10,750 nt of DNA, from assembly GCA_903840235.1 (NCBI GenBank), contig CAIMFE010000011.1:1-10750 (forward strand). Direction: 5' to 3'. This document shows positions 1 through 5,035 of the stretch, piece after piece. Origin of the DNA: an uncultured Opitutia bacterium. GTDB taxonomy: Bacteria > Verrucomicrobiota > Verrucomicrobiia > Opitutales > UBA953. Made by a program: the position numbers and the translations under genes. Within the stretch, counting starts at the first letter, position 1; each line of letters opens with the position of its first letter. The notes under the pieces are model-generated. The model was not told the origin of the DNA and did not search any database. It saw only the letters and a program-made list of their open reading frames with translations.

Positions 1-515
1 CCTTCGAGTTTAGAAGTCTTAATTAACTCCGCACATTTTTCGACGTTCCAAAAAATGCCACTCGCTTTGAAGCTGAGTACATAATCAAAGCCCCACTGCT
101 TCGCATCGCCGCAAGGAAGAATTTGTCCCCACTTGCCGATCATCGCGGAGGTATAGCCGGCTTTCTTTAAAATAGTTGGAGTCATGACTTCGGCACCTTC
201 ACCTTCGCGAGCCATCGTGCCGGAACCATCTTGGTCGACCGCGCGAGTGCGGAATCCGTAACGTCCGGTAAGAATCAGAGCGCGTGAAGGACCGCAGAGG
301 GGGACAGTGTAGAAGTGATTGAAACGAACGCCGCCCTTGGCCAATGCGTCGATATTTGGAGTCTTGTACGCCTCTCCGCCGTTACAGCTTAGTTCGGCGT
401 AGCCAAGGTCATCGGCCAAGATGAAGACGACATTCGGTTTAGCAGGGGTGGCCGCTTGGAGGGCTGACCCCAAAACGAGTAGGCCAAGACCACAGAGAGT
501 ACGGAGTGATTTCAT
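1..515 (-). CDS. Secreted sulfatase (arylsulfatase family), N-terminal part, cut by window edge
   Basis: About 171 residues are visible, running off the left edge. Residues 1-21 form a signal peptide (MKSLRTLC, a leucine-rich core, then ALQA before AATP), so the enzyme is exported. The mature start KPNVVFILADDLGYAE carries the Asp pair (D35, D36) that binds the metal in sulfatases. VPLCGPSRALILTGR (C74 to R78) is the C-x-P-S-R signature whose Cys is converted to formylglycine, the catalytic nucleophile. GKWGQ (K128) follows. Sulfatases hydrolyse sulfate esters, and multiple copies in Verrucomicrobiota and Planctomycetota are typically used on algal or mucin polysaccharides; the substrate here cannot be told. 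In the classical GKWHLG motif a His follows Lys-Trp; here it is Gly130, a variant I associate with a subgroup of these enzymes. The ATG has no Shine-Dalgarno sequence. The C-terminal half, with the remaining metal ligands, lies outside the window. Confidence 0.93.
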   Translation of the reverse strand, partial: MKSLRTLCGLGLLVLGSALQAATPAKPNVVFILADDLGYAELSCNGGEAYKTPNIDALAKGGVRFNHFYTVPLCGPSRALILTGRYGFRTRAVDQDGSGTMAREGEGAEVMTPTILKKAGYTSAMIGKWGQILPCGDAKQWGFDYVLSFKASGIFWNVEKCAELIKTSKLE

Positions 516-584
516 AAGATGGGTGCGAGATGTGTAGTTAAATGTTCAACGAATACAACACCCTAAAATGGGGATAGTTCCTGA

Positions 585-611
585 AAATTGAACCCATTGA
601 GGGGACACGTG
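585..611. repeat. 27-bp direct repeat, left copy
   Basis: This copy matches 1001-1027 at 26 of 27 positions (only 592 differs: A here, T at 1008). It contains the motif CCCATTGAGGGGACACGTG. The two copies lie 416 bp apart and bracket the small membrane-protein gene; the right copy contains that gene's last codon and stop. Confidence 0.9.
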
Positions 612-612
612 A

Positions 613-629
613 CGCGTGCGCAGCACGCG
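613..629. repeat. REP-like palindrome
   Basis: CGCGTGC (613-619) and GCACGCG (623-629) form a perfect 7-bp stem around a 3-nt loop, GCA. It lies directly between two GGGGACA motifs (601-607 and 631-637). A short GC-rich hairpin in intergenic DNA next to such G-rich motifs resembles REP sequences, but no transposase is present in the window. Confidence 0.6.
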
Positions 630-636
630 AGGGGAC

Positions 637-652
637 AAGTTGGCAAGTTGGC
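637..652. repeat. Two tandem copies of AAGTTGGC
   Basis: The 8-bp unit AAGTTGGC occurs twice without a gap (637-644 and 645-652), inside the G-rich repeat block upstream of the small membrane-protein gene. Confidence 0.7.
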
Positions 653-664
653 ACGGGGGCAAGG

Positions 665-687
665 GACGCGATGCAGTTGCGCCCCTA
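665..687. repeat. 23-bp inverted repeat, left arm
   Basis: The reverse complement of 1101-1123 matches this segment at 21 of 23 positions (differences at 672 and 678). The right arm is itself a hairpin (CGCGAC, loop TGC, GTCGCG); in this left arm both differences weaken the internal hairpin. The pair encloses the small membrane-protein gene. Confidence 0.8.
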
Positions 688-791
688 GCTCACTATCACC
701 TCAACTCACTGTGCTTAAAAGTTCTGGGTACACCTCGATTTGAAGTAAAATTTACCTCGCTAAGGTGAATTTATTGAAGAGAATTTTAAGA

Positions 792-1007
792 ATGAACTCC
801 AAACAATTCAAATTACTGAGTGCCATTTGTTTCTACCTCGGATTCGCGTCAATCCTTGGCTCAATCGCTATTTGGTTTTCTACTGGTGGAACAACACCTG
901 AAAGCTTAGCGCACGCTGAACGTTTCGGAATTTTCGTGGGCCTTTGGGCACCGACATTCTTGATTCTTTCAAATCGCTTCGATCGCTTTGCTGATCGGGC
1001 AAATTGA
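792..1007 (+). CDS. Small conserved-looking membrane protein, function unknown
   Basis: This encodes 71 residues from ATG 792, or 80 from an in-frame GTG at 765. I prefer 792 because GAAGAG lies about ten bases upstream and the extra nine residues (MNLLKRILR) add nothing recognisable. The protein has a hydrophobic segment, roughly LSAICFYLGFASILGSIAIWF, then a polar linker (STGGTTPESLAHAERFG), then a second segment, IFVGLWAPTFLILS, ending in NRFDRFADRAN. This suggests two membrane passes with a short loop. The AHAERFGIFVGLWAPTF stretch looks conserved in small hypothetical proteins I have seen, but I assign no function. The gene sits alone between direct and inverted repeats and is followed 62 bases downstream by an intrinsic terminator. 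Its Asn-stop codons lie inside the right copy of the 27-bp direct repeat. Confidence 0.72.
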   Translation: MNSKQFKLLSAICFYLGFASILGSIAIWFSTGGTTPESLAHAERFGIFVGLWAPTFLILSNRFDRFADRAN

Positions 1008-1027
1008 TCCCATTGAGGGGACACGTG
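1001..1027. repeat. 27-bp direct repeat, right copy
   Basis: This is the partner of 585-611 with one mismatch. It starts in the last codons of the small membrane-protein gene and runs into a G-rich stretch with two GGGGACA motifs (1017-1023 and 1033-1039). Confidence 0.9.
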
Positions 1028-1068
1028 GGCAAGGGGACACGGTGACAAGGGGAGATGCTAAATTTTGA

Positions 1069-1094
1069 AGCCCACTTTAATCGGTGGGTTTTTT
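1069..1094 (+). terminator. Intrinsic terminator, copy 1
   Basis: AGCCCAC (1069-1075) pairs with GTGGGTT (1084-1090) around the loop TTTAATCG, followed by six T. The same hairpin, loop and T-run recur at 4675-4700. It probably ends the transcript of the small membrane-protein gene. Confidence 0.8.
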
Positions 1095-1100
1095 GTTGGG

Positions 1101-1123
1101 TAGGGGCGCGACTGCGTCGCGTC
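1101..1123. repeat. 23-bp inverted repeat, right arm, with REP-like hairpin
   Basis: This is the right arm paired with 665-687. Internally, CGCGAC (1107-1112) pairs with GTCGCG (1116-1121) around loop TGC, and one G-T and one G-C pair extend the stem outward. It lies within a 52-bp segment (1095-1146) that is absent from the otherwise similar block at 4675-4719. Confidence 0.75.
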
Positions 1124-1164
1124 AGTTGCCTTATCGAAAGGTTTCTGTTTATCAGTGAATCTGA

Positions 1165-1281
1165 AAATATACACCCGAGTGGCAGAGATCGGATGAAACA
1201 CTTAAGGATTATCTTCGGGATGTGCTCACTAAGGCCGGCCTGGTGGAAAAGGTTAATACCGGCATCTATCGGATTCTTTAG
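1165..1281 (+). pseudogene. Possible C-terminal gene remnant (38 codons, no start)
   Basis: After an in-frame TGA (1162-1164) an open frame runs to TAG at 1279-1281. It contains SDETLKDYLRDVLTKAGLVE and then KVNTGIYRIL. The amphipathic composition and the AGLVEKVNTGIYRIL ending resemble the end of a winged-helix or similar small domain, unlike random translation. There is no start codon near its beginning and no upstream partner in the window, so it is probably the tail of a lost gene. The family is not identified, and chance remains possible at this length. Confidence 0.35.
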
Positions 1282-1283
1282 AG

Positions 1284-1313
1284 TTTAGACTTCTATCCGG
1301 TGGGGTTTATAGT
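1284..1313 (+). promoter_or_regulatory. Candidate promoter of the Sel1-repeat gene
   Basis: TTTAGA (1284-1289) and TATAGT (1308-1313) are separated by 18 bases and match the sigma-70 consensus at 4 of 6 and 5 of 6 positions. Transcription would start near 1320, leaving a leader of about 15 bases with no Shine-Dalgarno sequence before ATG 1335. Confidence 0.4.
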
Positions 1314-1334
1314 AGATTATTATAAATAACCCCC

Positions 1335-3734
1335 ATGCGCATCTTAACTTTTATCCTCTGCTTACTTTCTGTTAATGCCTTTGCGGAAGTTACACCGGGA
1401 GAGTTTGCCAAAACAAAAGAGCTGGCAGAGAAGGGCGATGCTGAGGCCCAATATAATCTTGGGGTGTGTTACGCTAATGGCGAAGGAGTCTTGAAAGATC
1501 CTGTAGAGGCAGTTAAGTGTTATCGTAAGGCGGCAGAGCAAGGTTTAGCCATGGCCCAATATAAACTCGGACTTTATTATAATAGGGAGGGTTATTATGA
1601 TGATAGGGAGGGTGTTTTGAAGGACACTGTTGAAGCCGTTAAGTGGTATCGCAAAGCTGCCGAGCAAGGTTTAGCCATGGCCCAATATAAACTCGGACTT
1701 TATTATAATAGGGAGGGTTATTATAATAGGGGGGGTGTTTTGAAAGATCCCGTTGAAGCCGTTAAGTGGTATCGCAAAGCTGCCGAGCAAGGATATGCTG
1801 AGGCCCAATATAATCTCGGACGTTGTTACGCTAAAGGTAGCGGAGTTACTCAGGATTTCGCCGAAGCCTCTAAATGGTATCGTAAGTCTGCAGAGCAAGA
1901 GTTTGCCAAAACAAAAGAGCTGGCAGAGAAGGGCGATGCTGAGGCCCAATATGATCTTGGGGATTATTACTTTAATGGTGAAGTAGTCTCAAAAGATTTA
2001 GCAGAAGCCGCTAAGTGGTGGCGTAAGTCTGCAGAGCAAGAGTTTGCCAAAACAAAAGAGCTGGCAGAGAAGGGCGATGCTGAGGCCCAATATGATCTTG
2101 GGGATTATTACTTTAATGGCCATGGAGTCTTAAAAGATTCTGTTGAGGCCGTTAAGTGGTATCGTAAAGCTGCCGAGCAAGGTAATCAACATGCTCAATA
2201 TAAACTTCAACATGCTCAATATAAACTTGGGTATTGTTATTACCATGGTGAAGGAGTCTCAAAAGATTTAGCAGAAGCCGCTAAATGGTTTCGCAAGGCA
2301 GCCGGGCAAGGTGATGATGATGCCCAATATCATCTTGGCTGGTGTTACTCTAAGGGTGAAGGTGTCTTAAAAGACCAAGAGGAAGCTGTTAAGTGGTATC
2401 GCAAATCAGATCAAAGGCGGAGTTTCAGGTGTGGAAACGGCTTGGAAGATCCTGTTGATTACGTTAAGTACTATATCAAACCAGAAGCCGACAAGGGTCA
2501 TGCTTGGGCACAATTTGAACTTGGACAGTGTTACCATAATGGCCATGGAGTCTTAAAAGATTCTGTTGAGGCCGTTAAGTGGTATCGTAAAGCTGCCGAG
2601 CAAGGTAATGCTGAGGCCCAATATAATCTCGGACGTTGTTACGATAATGGCGAAGTAGTCTTGAAAGATCCTGTAGAAGCTTACGCATATTATAATTTGG
2701 CTAGAATAACTTTGAAGGATGCCCGAAAGAATCGTGATCTAATTGAAAAGGAAATGACCCCTTCGCAGATAGAAGCTGGCGTTAAGCGATTTAAGGAACT
2801 CCTCCAGGCAGAGATAGAGGCGAAGATTGCGAACAAGAATAAGGCCATGAGGAAACAATCAAAAACTTTCATCCTTTTCTATCGTTCTGTTAGTACCTTC
2901 GCGGAAGTTACACCAGGAGAGTTTGCTAAAACAAAAGAGCACGCAGAGAAGGGCGATGCTATTGCACAATTTAATCTTGGGTGGTATTACGCTAATGGTG
3001 AAGTAGTCTTACATGATTTAGTACAAGCCGCTAAGTGGTGGCTTAAGTCTGCCGAGCAAGGGGTCGCACAAGCACAATGTAATCTTGGGCTGTGTTATTA
3101 CCACGGTGAAGGAGTCTTAAAAGATTCTGTCGAGGCCGTTAAGTGGTATCGCAAGGCAGCCGAGCAAGGTGCTGCTAAGGCCCAATATGGTCTTGGTCTG
3201 TGTTACCAAGATGGCGAAGGAGTCTCAAAAGACTCAGCAGAAGCCGCTAAATGGTATCGCAAGTCTGCCGACCAGGGGAACGCTTATGCCCAATATAATC
3301 TTGGGGTGTGTTACGCTAAAGGTGAAGGAGTTCCAAAAGATTTTGCTGAGGCCGTTAAGTGGTTTCGCAAGTCAGCCGAGCAAGATAATGCTAAGGCCCA
3401 ATGTACCCTTGGGTATTGGTATTACCATGGTGAAGGAGTCTCAAAAGATTTAACAGAAGCCGTTAAGTGGTTCCGTAAGTCAGCCGATCAAGGTAATGAT
3501 AGGGCACAATATGCTCTTGCCGATTGTTACTTTAATGGCGATGGAGTCTCAAAAGATTTAGTAGAAGCTTACGTATATTATAATTTGGCTGCAATAAATT
3601 TCCCGGGATCTCGAACAAATCGTGTATTCAAACTTGAAAAGGAAATGACCCCTTCGCAGATAGAAGTTGGCCAGAAGCGATTTAAGGAACTCCAGGCACA
3701 GATAGAAGCCAATAAGAAAGCCACGAGTAAGTAA
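1335..3734 (+). CDS. Secreted Sel1-repeat protein, apparent fusion of two tandem copies (799 aa)
   Basis: Residues 1-17 are a signal peptide (MRILTFILCLLSVNAFA), so the protein is exported. The rest is about 16 Sel1-like repeats, TPR-like helical hairpins of about 36 residues with the pattern AxAQYxLGxxYxxGxGVxKDxxEAxKWYRKAAEQG; such repeats serve as protein-binding scaffolds. The partner is unknown. Repeats 1-10 end in a tail starting EAYAYYNLA (residue 448) and containing EKEMTPSQIEAG. At residue 505 a second, decayed signal-like segment begins (MRKQSKTFILFYRSVSTFAE), followed by EFAKTKEHAEKGDA, six more repeats and a second EKEMTPSQIE tail from residue 744. The gene therefore looks like two tandem paralogues joined in frame. 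Repeats 2 and 3 have insertions (YYNREGYY), repeat 7 a duplicated heptad, and repeat 8 is degenerate (SDQRRSFRCGNGLEDPVDYV). The ATG has no Shine-Dalgarno sequence. Confidence 0.92.
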   Translation: MRILTFILCLLSVNAFAEVTPGEFAKTKELAEKGDAEAQYNLGVCYANGEGVLKDPVEAVKCYRKAAEQGLAMAQYKLGLYYNREGYYDDREGVLKDTVEAVKWYRKAAEQGLAMAQYKLGLYYNREGYYNRGGVLKDPVEAVKWYRKAAEQGYAEAQYNLGRCYAKGSGVTQDFAEASKWYRKSAEQEFAKTKELAEKGDAEAQYDLGDYYFNGEVVSKDLAEAAKWWRKSAEQEFAKTKELAEKGDAEAQYDLGDYYFNGHGVLKDSVEAVKWYRKAAEQGNQHAQYKLQHAQYKLGYCYYHGEGVSKDLAEAAKWFRKAAGQGDDDAQYHLGWCYSKGEGVLKDQEEAVKWYRKSDQRRSFRCGNGLEDPVDYVKYYIKPEADKGHAWAQFELGQCYHNGHGVLKDSVEAVKWYRKAAEQGNAEAQYNLGRCYDNGEVVLKDPVEAYAYYNLARITLKDARKNRDLIEKEMTPSQIEAGVKRFKELLQAEIEAKIANKNKAMRKQSKTFILFYRSVSTFAEVTPGEFAKTKEHAEKGDAIAQFNLGWYYANGEVVLHDLVQAAKWWLKSAEQGVAQAQCNLGLCYYHGEGVLKDSVEAVKWYRKAAEQGAAKAQYGLGLCYQDGEGVSKDSAEAAKWYRKSADQGNAYAQYNLGVCYAKGEGVPKDFAEAVKWFRKSAEQDNAKAQCTLGYWYYHGEGVSKDLTEAVKWFRKSADQGNDRAQYALADCYFNGDGVSKDLVEAYVYYNLAAINFPGSRTNRVFKLEKEMTPSQIEVGQKRFKELQAQIEANKKATSK
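1899..2119 (+). repeat. Recently duplicated 141-bp segment inside the Sel1 gene
   Basis: The run starting GAGTTTGCCAAAACAAAAGA at 1899 is repeated at 2040, with identity over about 80 bases into TACTTTAATGG. The first 54 bases are also identical to 1401-1454, which encode the mature N-terminus (from E23). The copies encode EFAKTKELAEKGDAEAQY at residues 23, 189 and 236. Confidence 0.85.
2187..2228 (+). repeat. Exact 21-bp tandem duplication in Sel1 repeat 7
   Basis: The unit encoding QHAQYKL occurs twice in a row (2187-2207 and 2208-2228) with no mismatch. It keeps frame and lengthens the first helix of repeat 7 by seven residues, or two helical turns. Confidence 0.9.
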
Positions 3735-3813
3735 GGGTCCAGGTGTCTATTAGTCCTTCATCTCTTAAGTCCTAATAAAGATTTAAGGTCGCAGAGTAAG
3801 TAGTAGGGAATAA

Positions 3814-3839
3814 GATGGGAGGAGTTTTAACTCCCCATC
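3814..3839 (+). terminator. Imperfect hairpin after the Sel1 gene, weak terminator candidate
   Basis: GATGG (3814-3818) pairs with CCATC (3835-3839) and GGAG (3821-3824) with CTCC (3831-3834), with a 2-nt bulge and loop TTTTAA. No T-run follows, so termination is uncertain. Confidence 0.35.
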
Positions 3840-3929
3840 TGTTCTCCTATTCTTGCTCCCTTAGGGGTGGAAGTAATTGTTTCTCTATAGGGATTATTTA
3901 TTTCCTCCCTTCGGCATCTTGCGACATAC

Positions 3930-3943
3930 CCCACAAGGAATCT
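3930..3943. repeat. 14-bp inverted repeat, left arm
   Basis: CCCACAAGGAATCT here is the exact reverse complement of 4857-4870. The pair spans 941 bp around the pentapeptide gene. Similarity outside the 14 bases is weak. Confidence 0.6.
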
Positions 3944-4081
3944 ATTCCAGGTTAAGTCTCCGGATCCAAGTGGTCGCACCCTCGTAAAAATCACATAACT
4001 AAACTCTAAAATCTTAAGGGGGAAAGGGTGTTTGGACTTGTCAGATTACCGGAAACACCTAAAACGAATTCCGAAAACTCT

Positions 4082-4651
4082 ATGACTAAATCACTACCGC
4101 TTGCCCTACTTGTTGCAGCAGGGCTTTTATCATCCACCGCACCAGCGAGTGCTTATACCACTTATGGACTAACCACCGTGAACGGCACCCAATATGACTT
4201 ATCGCCCTTCGCTGACCTGTCCTACGCTGACCTGTCCCACGCTAACCTGTTCAACGCTAGCCTGTTCGGCGCTAACCTGTACAACGCTAGCCTGTTCTAC
4301 TCTGACCTGTTCCACTCTGACCTGTCCTACGCTAACCTGACCAACGCTGACCTGTCCATGGCTAACCTGTACAACGCTTACCTGTCCAACGCTGACCTGT
4401 CCAACGCTAACCTGTACAACGCTTACCTGCTCGGCGCTGACCTGACCAACGCTACTGTGTCCTATTCCAATTGGACTGACTTCTCTCAAAACTCCGGTGC
4501 AATCGGTCTCGTTTCTTATGGCTACGACACCAGCCTTATTAACTATGCCGGTAATGGAGCCATCCCTGAGCCTTCCACTTACGGCTTAATCGGTATCGGT
4601 GCTCTCGGTGTAGCCTTCGCAGCTCGTCGCAAGAAACAAAAGAGCGTCTAA
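4082..4651 (+). CDS. Secreted pentapeptide-repeat protein with PEP-CTERM anchor
   Basis: The product has 189 residues. Residues 1-24 (MTKSLPLALLVAAGLLSSTA, then PASA) form a signal peptide. Residues 44-128 are 17 consecutive pentapeptide repeats of the type A(D/N)LxN, such as ADLSY, ANLFN and ANLYN; these fold as a right-handed quadrilateral beta-helix. A linker follows. The C-terminus has IPEPSTYGLIGIGALG (PEP at 162-164), a hydrophobic segment to residue 181 and RRKKQK: the PEP-CTERM signal, recognised and cleaved by exosortase in exopolysaccharide-producing bacteria. The mature protein should be a surface or matrix beta-helix with no enzyme domain. No exosortase gene is in the window. An in-frame GTG at 4028 would add 18 residues before the signal peptide; I prefer ATG 4082, which gives a normal signal peptide, although no Shine-Dalgarno sequence precedes it. 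Confidence 0.9.
   Translation: MTKSLPLALLVAAGLLSSTAPASAYTTYGLTTVNGTQYDLSPFADLSYADLSHANLFNASLFGANLYNASLFYSDLFHSDLSYANLTNADLSMANLYNAYLSNADLSNANLYNAYLLGADLTNATVSYSNWTDFSQNSGAIGLVSYGYDTSLINYAGNGAIPEPSTYGLIGIGALGVAFAARRKKQKSV
4211..4465 (+). repeat. 15-bp coding repeats of the pentapeptide domain
   Basis: Seventeen 15-bp units run in phase with the pentapeptides, built around GCTGACCTGTCCAAC-like or GCTAACCTGTACAAC-like sequences. Nearly all use the same codons (GCT, GAC or AAC, CTG), which points to spread by unit duplication and correction. Confidence 0.85.
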
Positions 4652-4674
4652 TCTAAATTAAATGTCGGTAACAG

Positions 4675-4700
4675 AGCCCACTTTAATCGGTGGGTTTTTT
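4675..4700 (+). terminator. Intrinsic terminator, copy 2
   Basis: AGCCCAC (4675-4681) pairs with GTGGGTT (4690-4696), loop TTTAATCG, with six T at 4695-4700. It is identical in stem, loop and T-run to the copy at 1069-1094 and lies 23 bases after the pentapeptide gene stop. Confidence 0.87.
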
Positions 4701-4856
4701 GTTTATCGGTAAATCTGAATGTAGGGGGAGTGCTTAACTTTTCTCAGGAGGAAGTGATCTGTTTAGTGTTATGGCTAAACCCCTTGAAATCGTGTTTAGA
4801 AATTGCGTTATTTTCCCCCGGTGGTCCTACCTCGAGCGCTTAAAGGGGGTCCAAAG

Positions 4857-4870
4857 AGATTCCTTGTGGG
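4857..4870. repeat. 14-bp inverted repeat, right arm
   Basis: AGATTCCTTGTGGG is the exact reverse complement of 3930-3943. Confidence 0.6.
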
Positions 4871-5035
4871 TGGGCTCAATAAATGGTGCCCTAAATAACC
4901 CCTAAATCCTGCACGAAGCATGTCGAAGGATGTGCTAAATCCTTAGGAAACTCTATGATCGGGCCAAAAGTGGCCTTAACCCTTTATTTGCTGGGGGTTT
5001 AGTTTCCTTAAGTCCTTAACTATTAGCGCTTAAAG

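Larger units (their letters stand above)
1008..1334. other. Intergenic region of 327 bp: repeats, terminator, coding remnant, promoter
   Basis: Going rightwards, this stretch holds most of the right direct-repeat copy, G-rich motifs, an intrinsic terminator, a REP-like palindrome, a possible truncated reading frame and a promoter for the Sel1 gene. The open frame at 1055-1288 is not accepted as a gene because it runs across the terminator hairpin and the palindrome. Confidence 0.7.
3735..4081. other. Intergenic region of 347 bp between the Sel1 and pentapeptide genes
   Basis: This region holds an imperfect hairpin at 3814-3839 and the left arm of a 14-bp inverted repeat at 3930-3943. I found no convincing reading frame, RNA gene or sigma-70 promoter. 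It must contain the start region of the downstream gene's transcript. Confidence 0.6.
4652..5035. other. Intergenic region of 384 bp with terminator and short repeats
   Basis: This stretch contains a terminator (4675-4700), a sequence similar to 1147-1165 (4701-4719), the right arm of the 14-bp inverted repeat (4857-4870), a duplicated AGCGCTTAAAG (4835-4845 and 5025-5035) and a weak hairpin, GGCC-AAAAGT-GGCC. A strong AGGAGG at 4746-4751 has no well-spaced start codon behind it: GTG 4754 is too close and ATG 4771 too far. No gene is called. Confidence 0.6.

Noticed and set aside
585..1123. Integron gene cassette with attC sites
   Set aside because: A single small gene with flanking repeats and one GTTGGGT (1095-1101) suggested it, but no matching RYYYAAC partner or attC-like fold is present, and no integrase is visible.
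1055..1288. 77-codon open frame on the plus strand
   Set aside because: It crosses the terminator hairpin and the REP-like palindrome, and its translation has no recognisable composition.
1335..3734. CRISPR-like or noncoding repeat array
   Set aside because: The periodicity of about 108 bases is in frame and encodes Sel1 repeats; there are no constant repeats with unique spacers.
4199..4489. Antisense 96-codon frame rich in QVSVGQVSV
   Set aside because: It is the mirror of the 15-bp pentapeptide coding repeats, which keep the opposite strand open.
4771..4905. 44-codon open frame downstream of an AGGAGG
   Set aside because: The spacing from AGGAGG (4746-4751) to ATG is 19 bases, the translation (starting MAKPLEIVFRN) is unfamiliar, and the frame crosses the inverted-repeat arm.
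4941..5010. Inverted repeat AGGAAACT / AGTTTCCT near the tRNA as a tRNA terminator
   Set aside because: Only eight bases match, the loop is long and no T-run follows on the minus strand.
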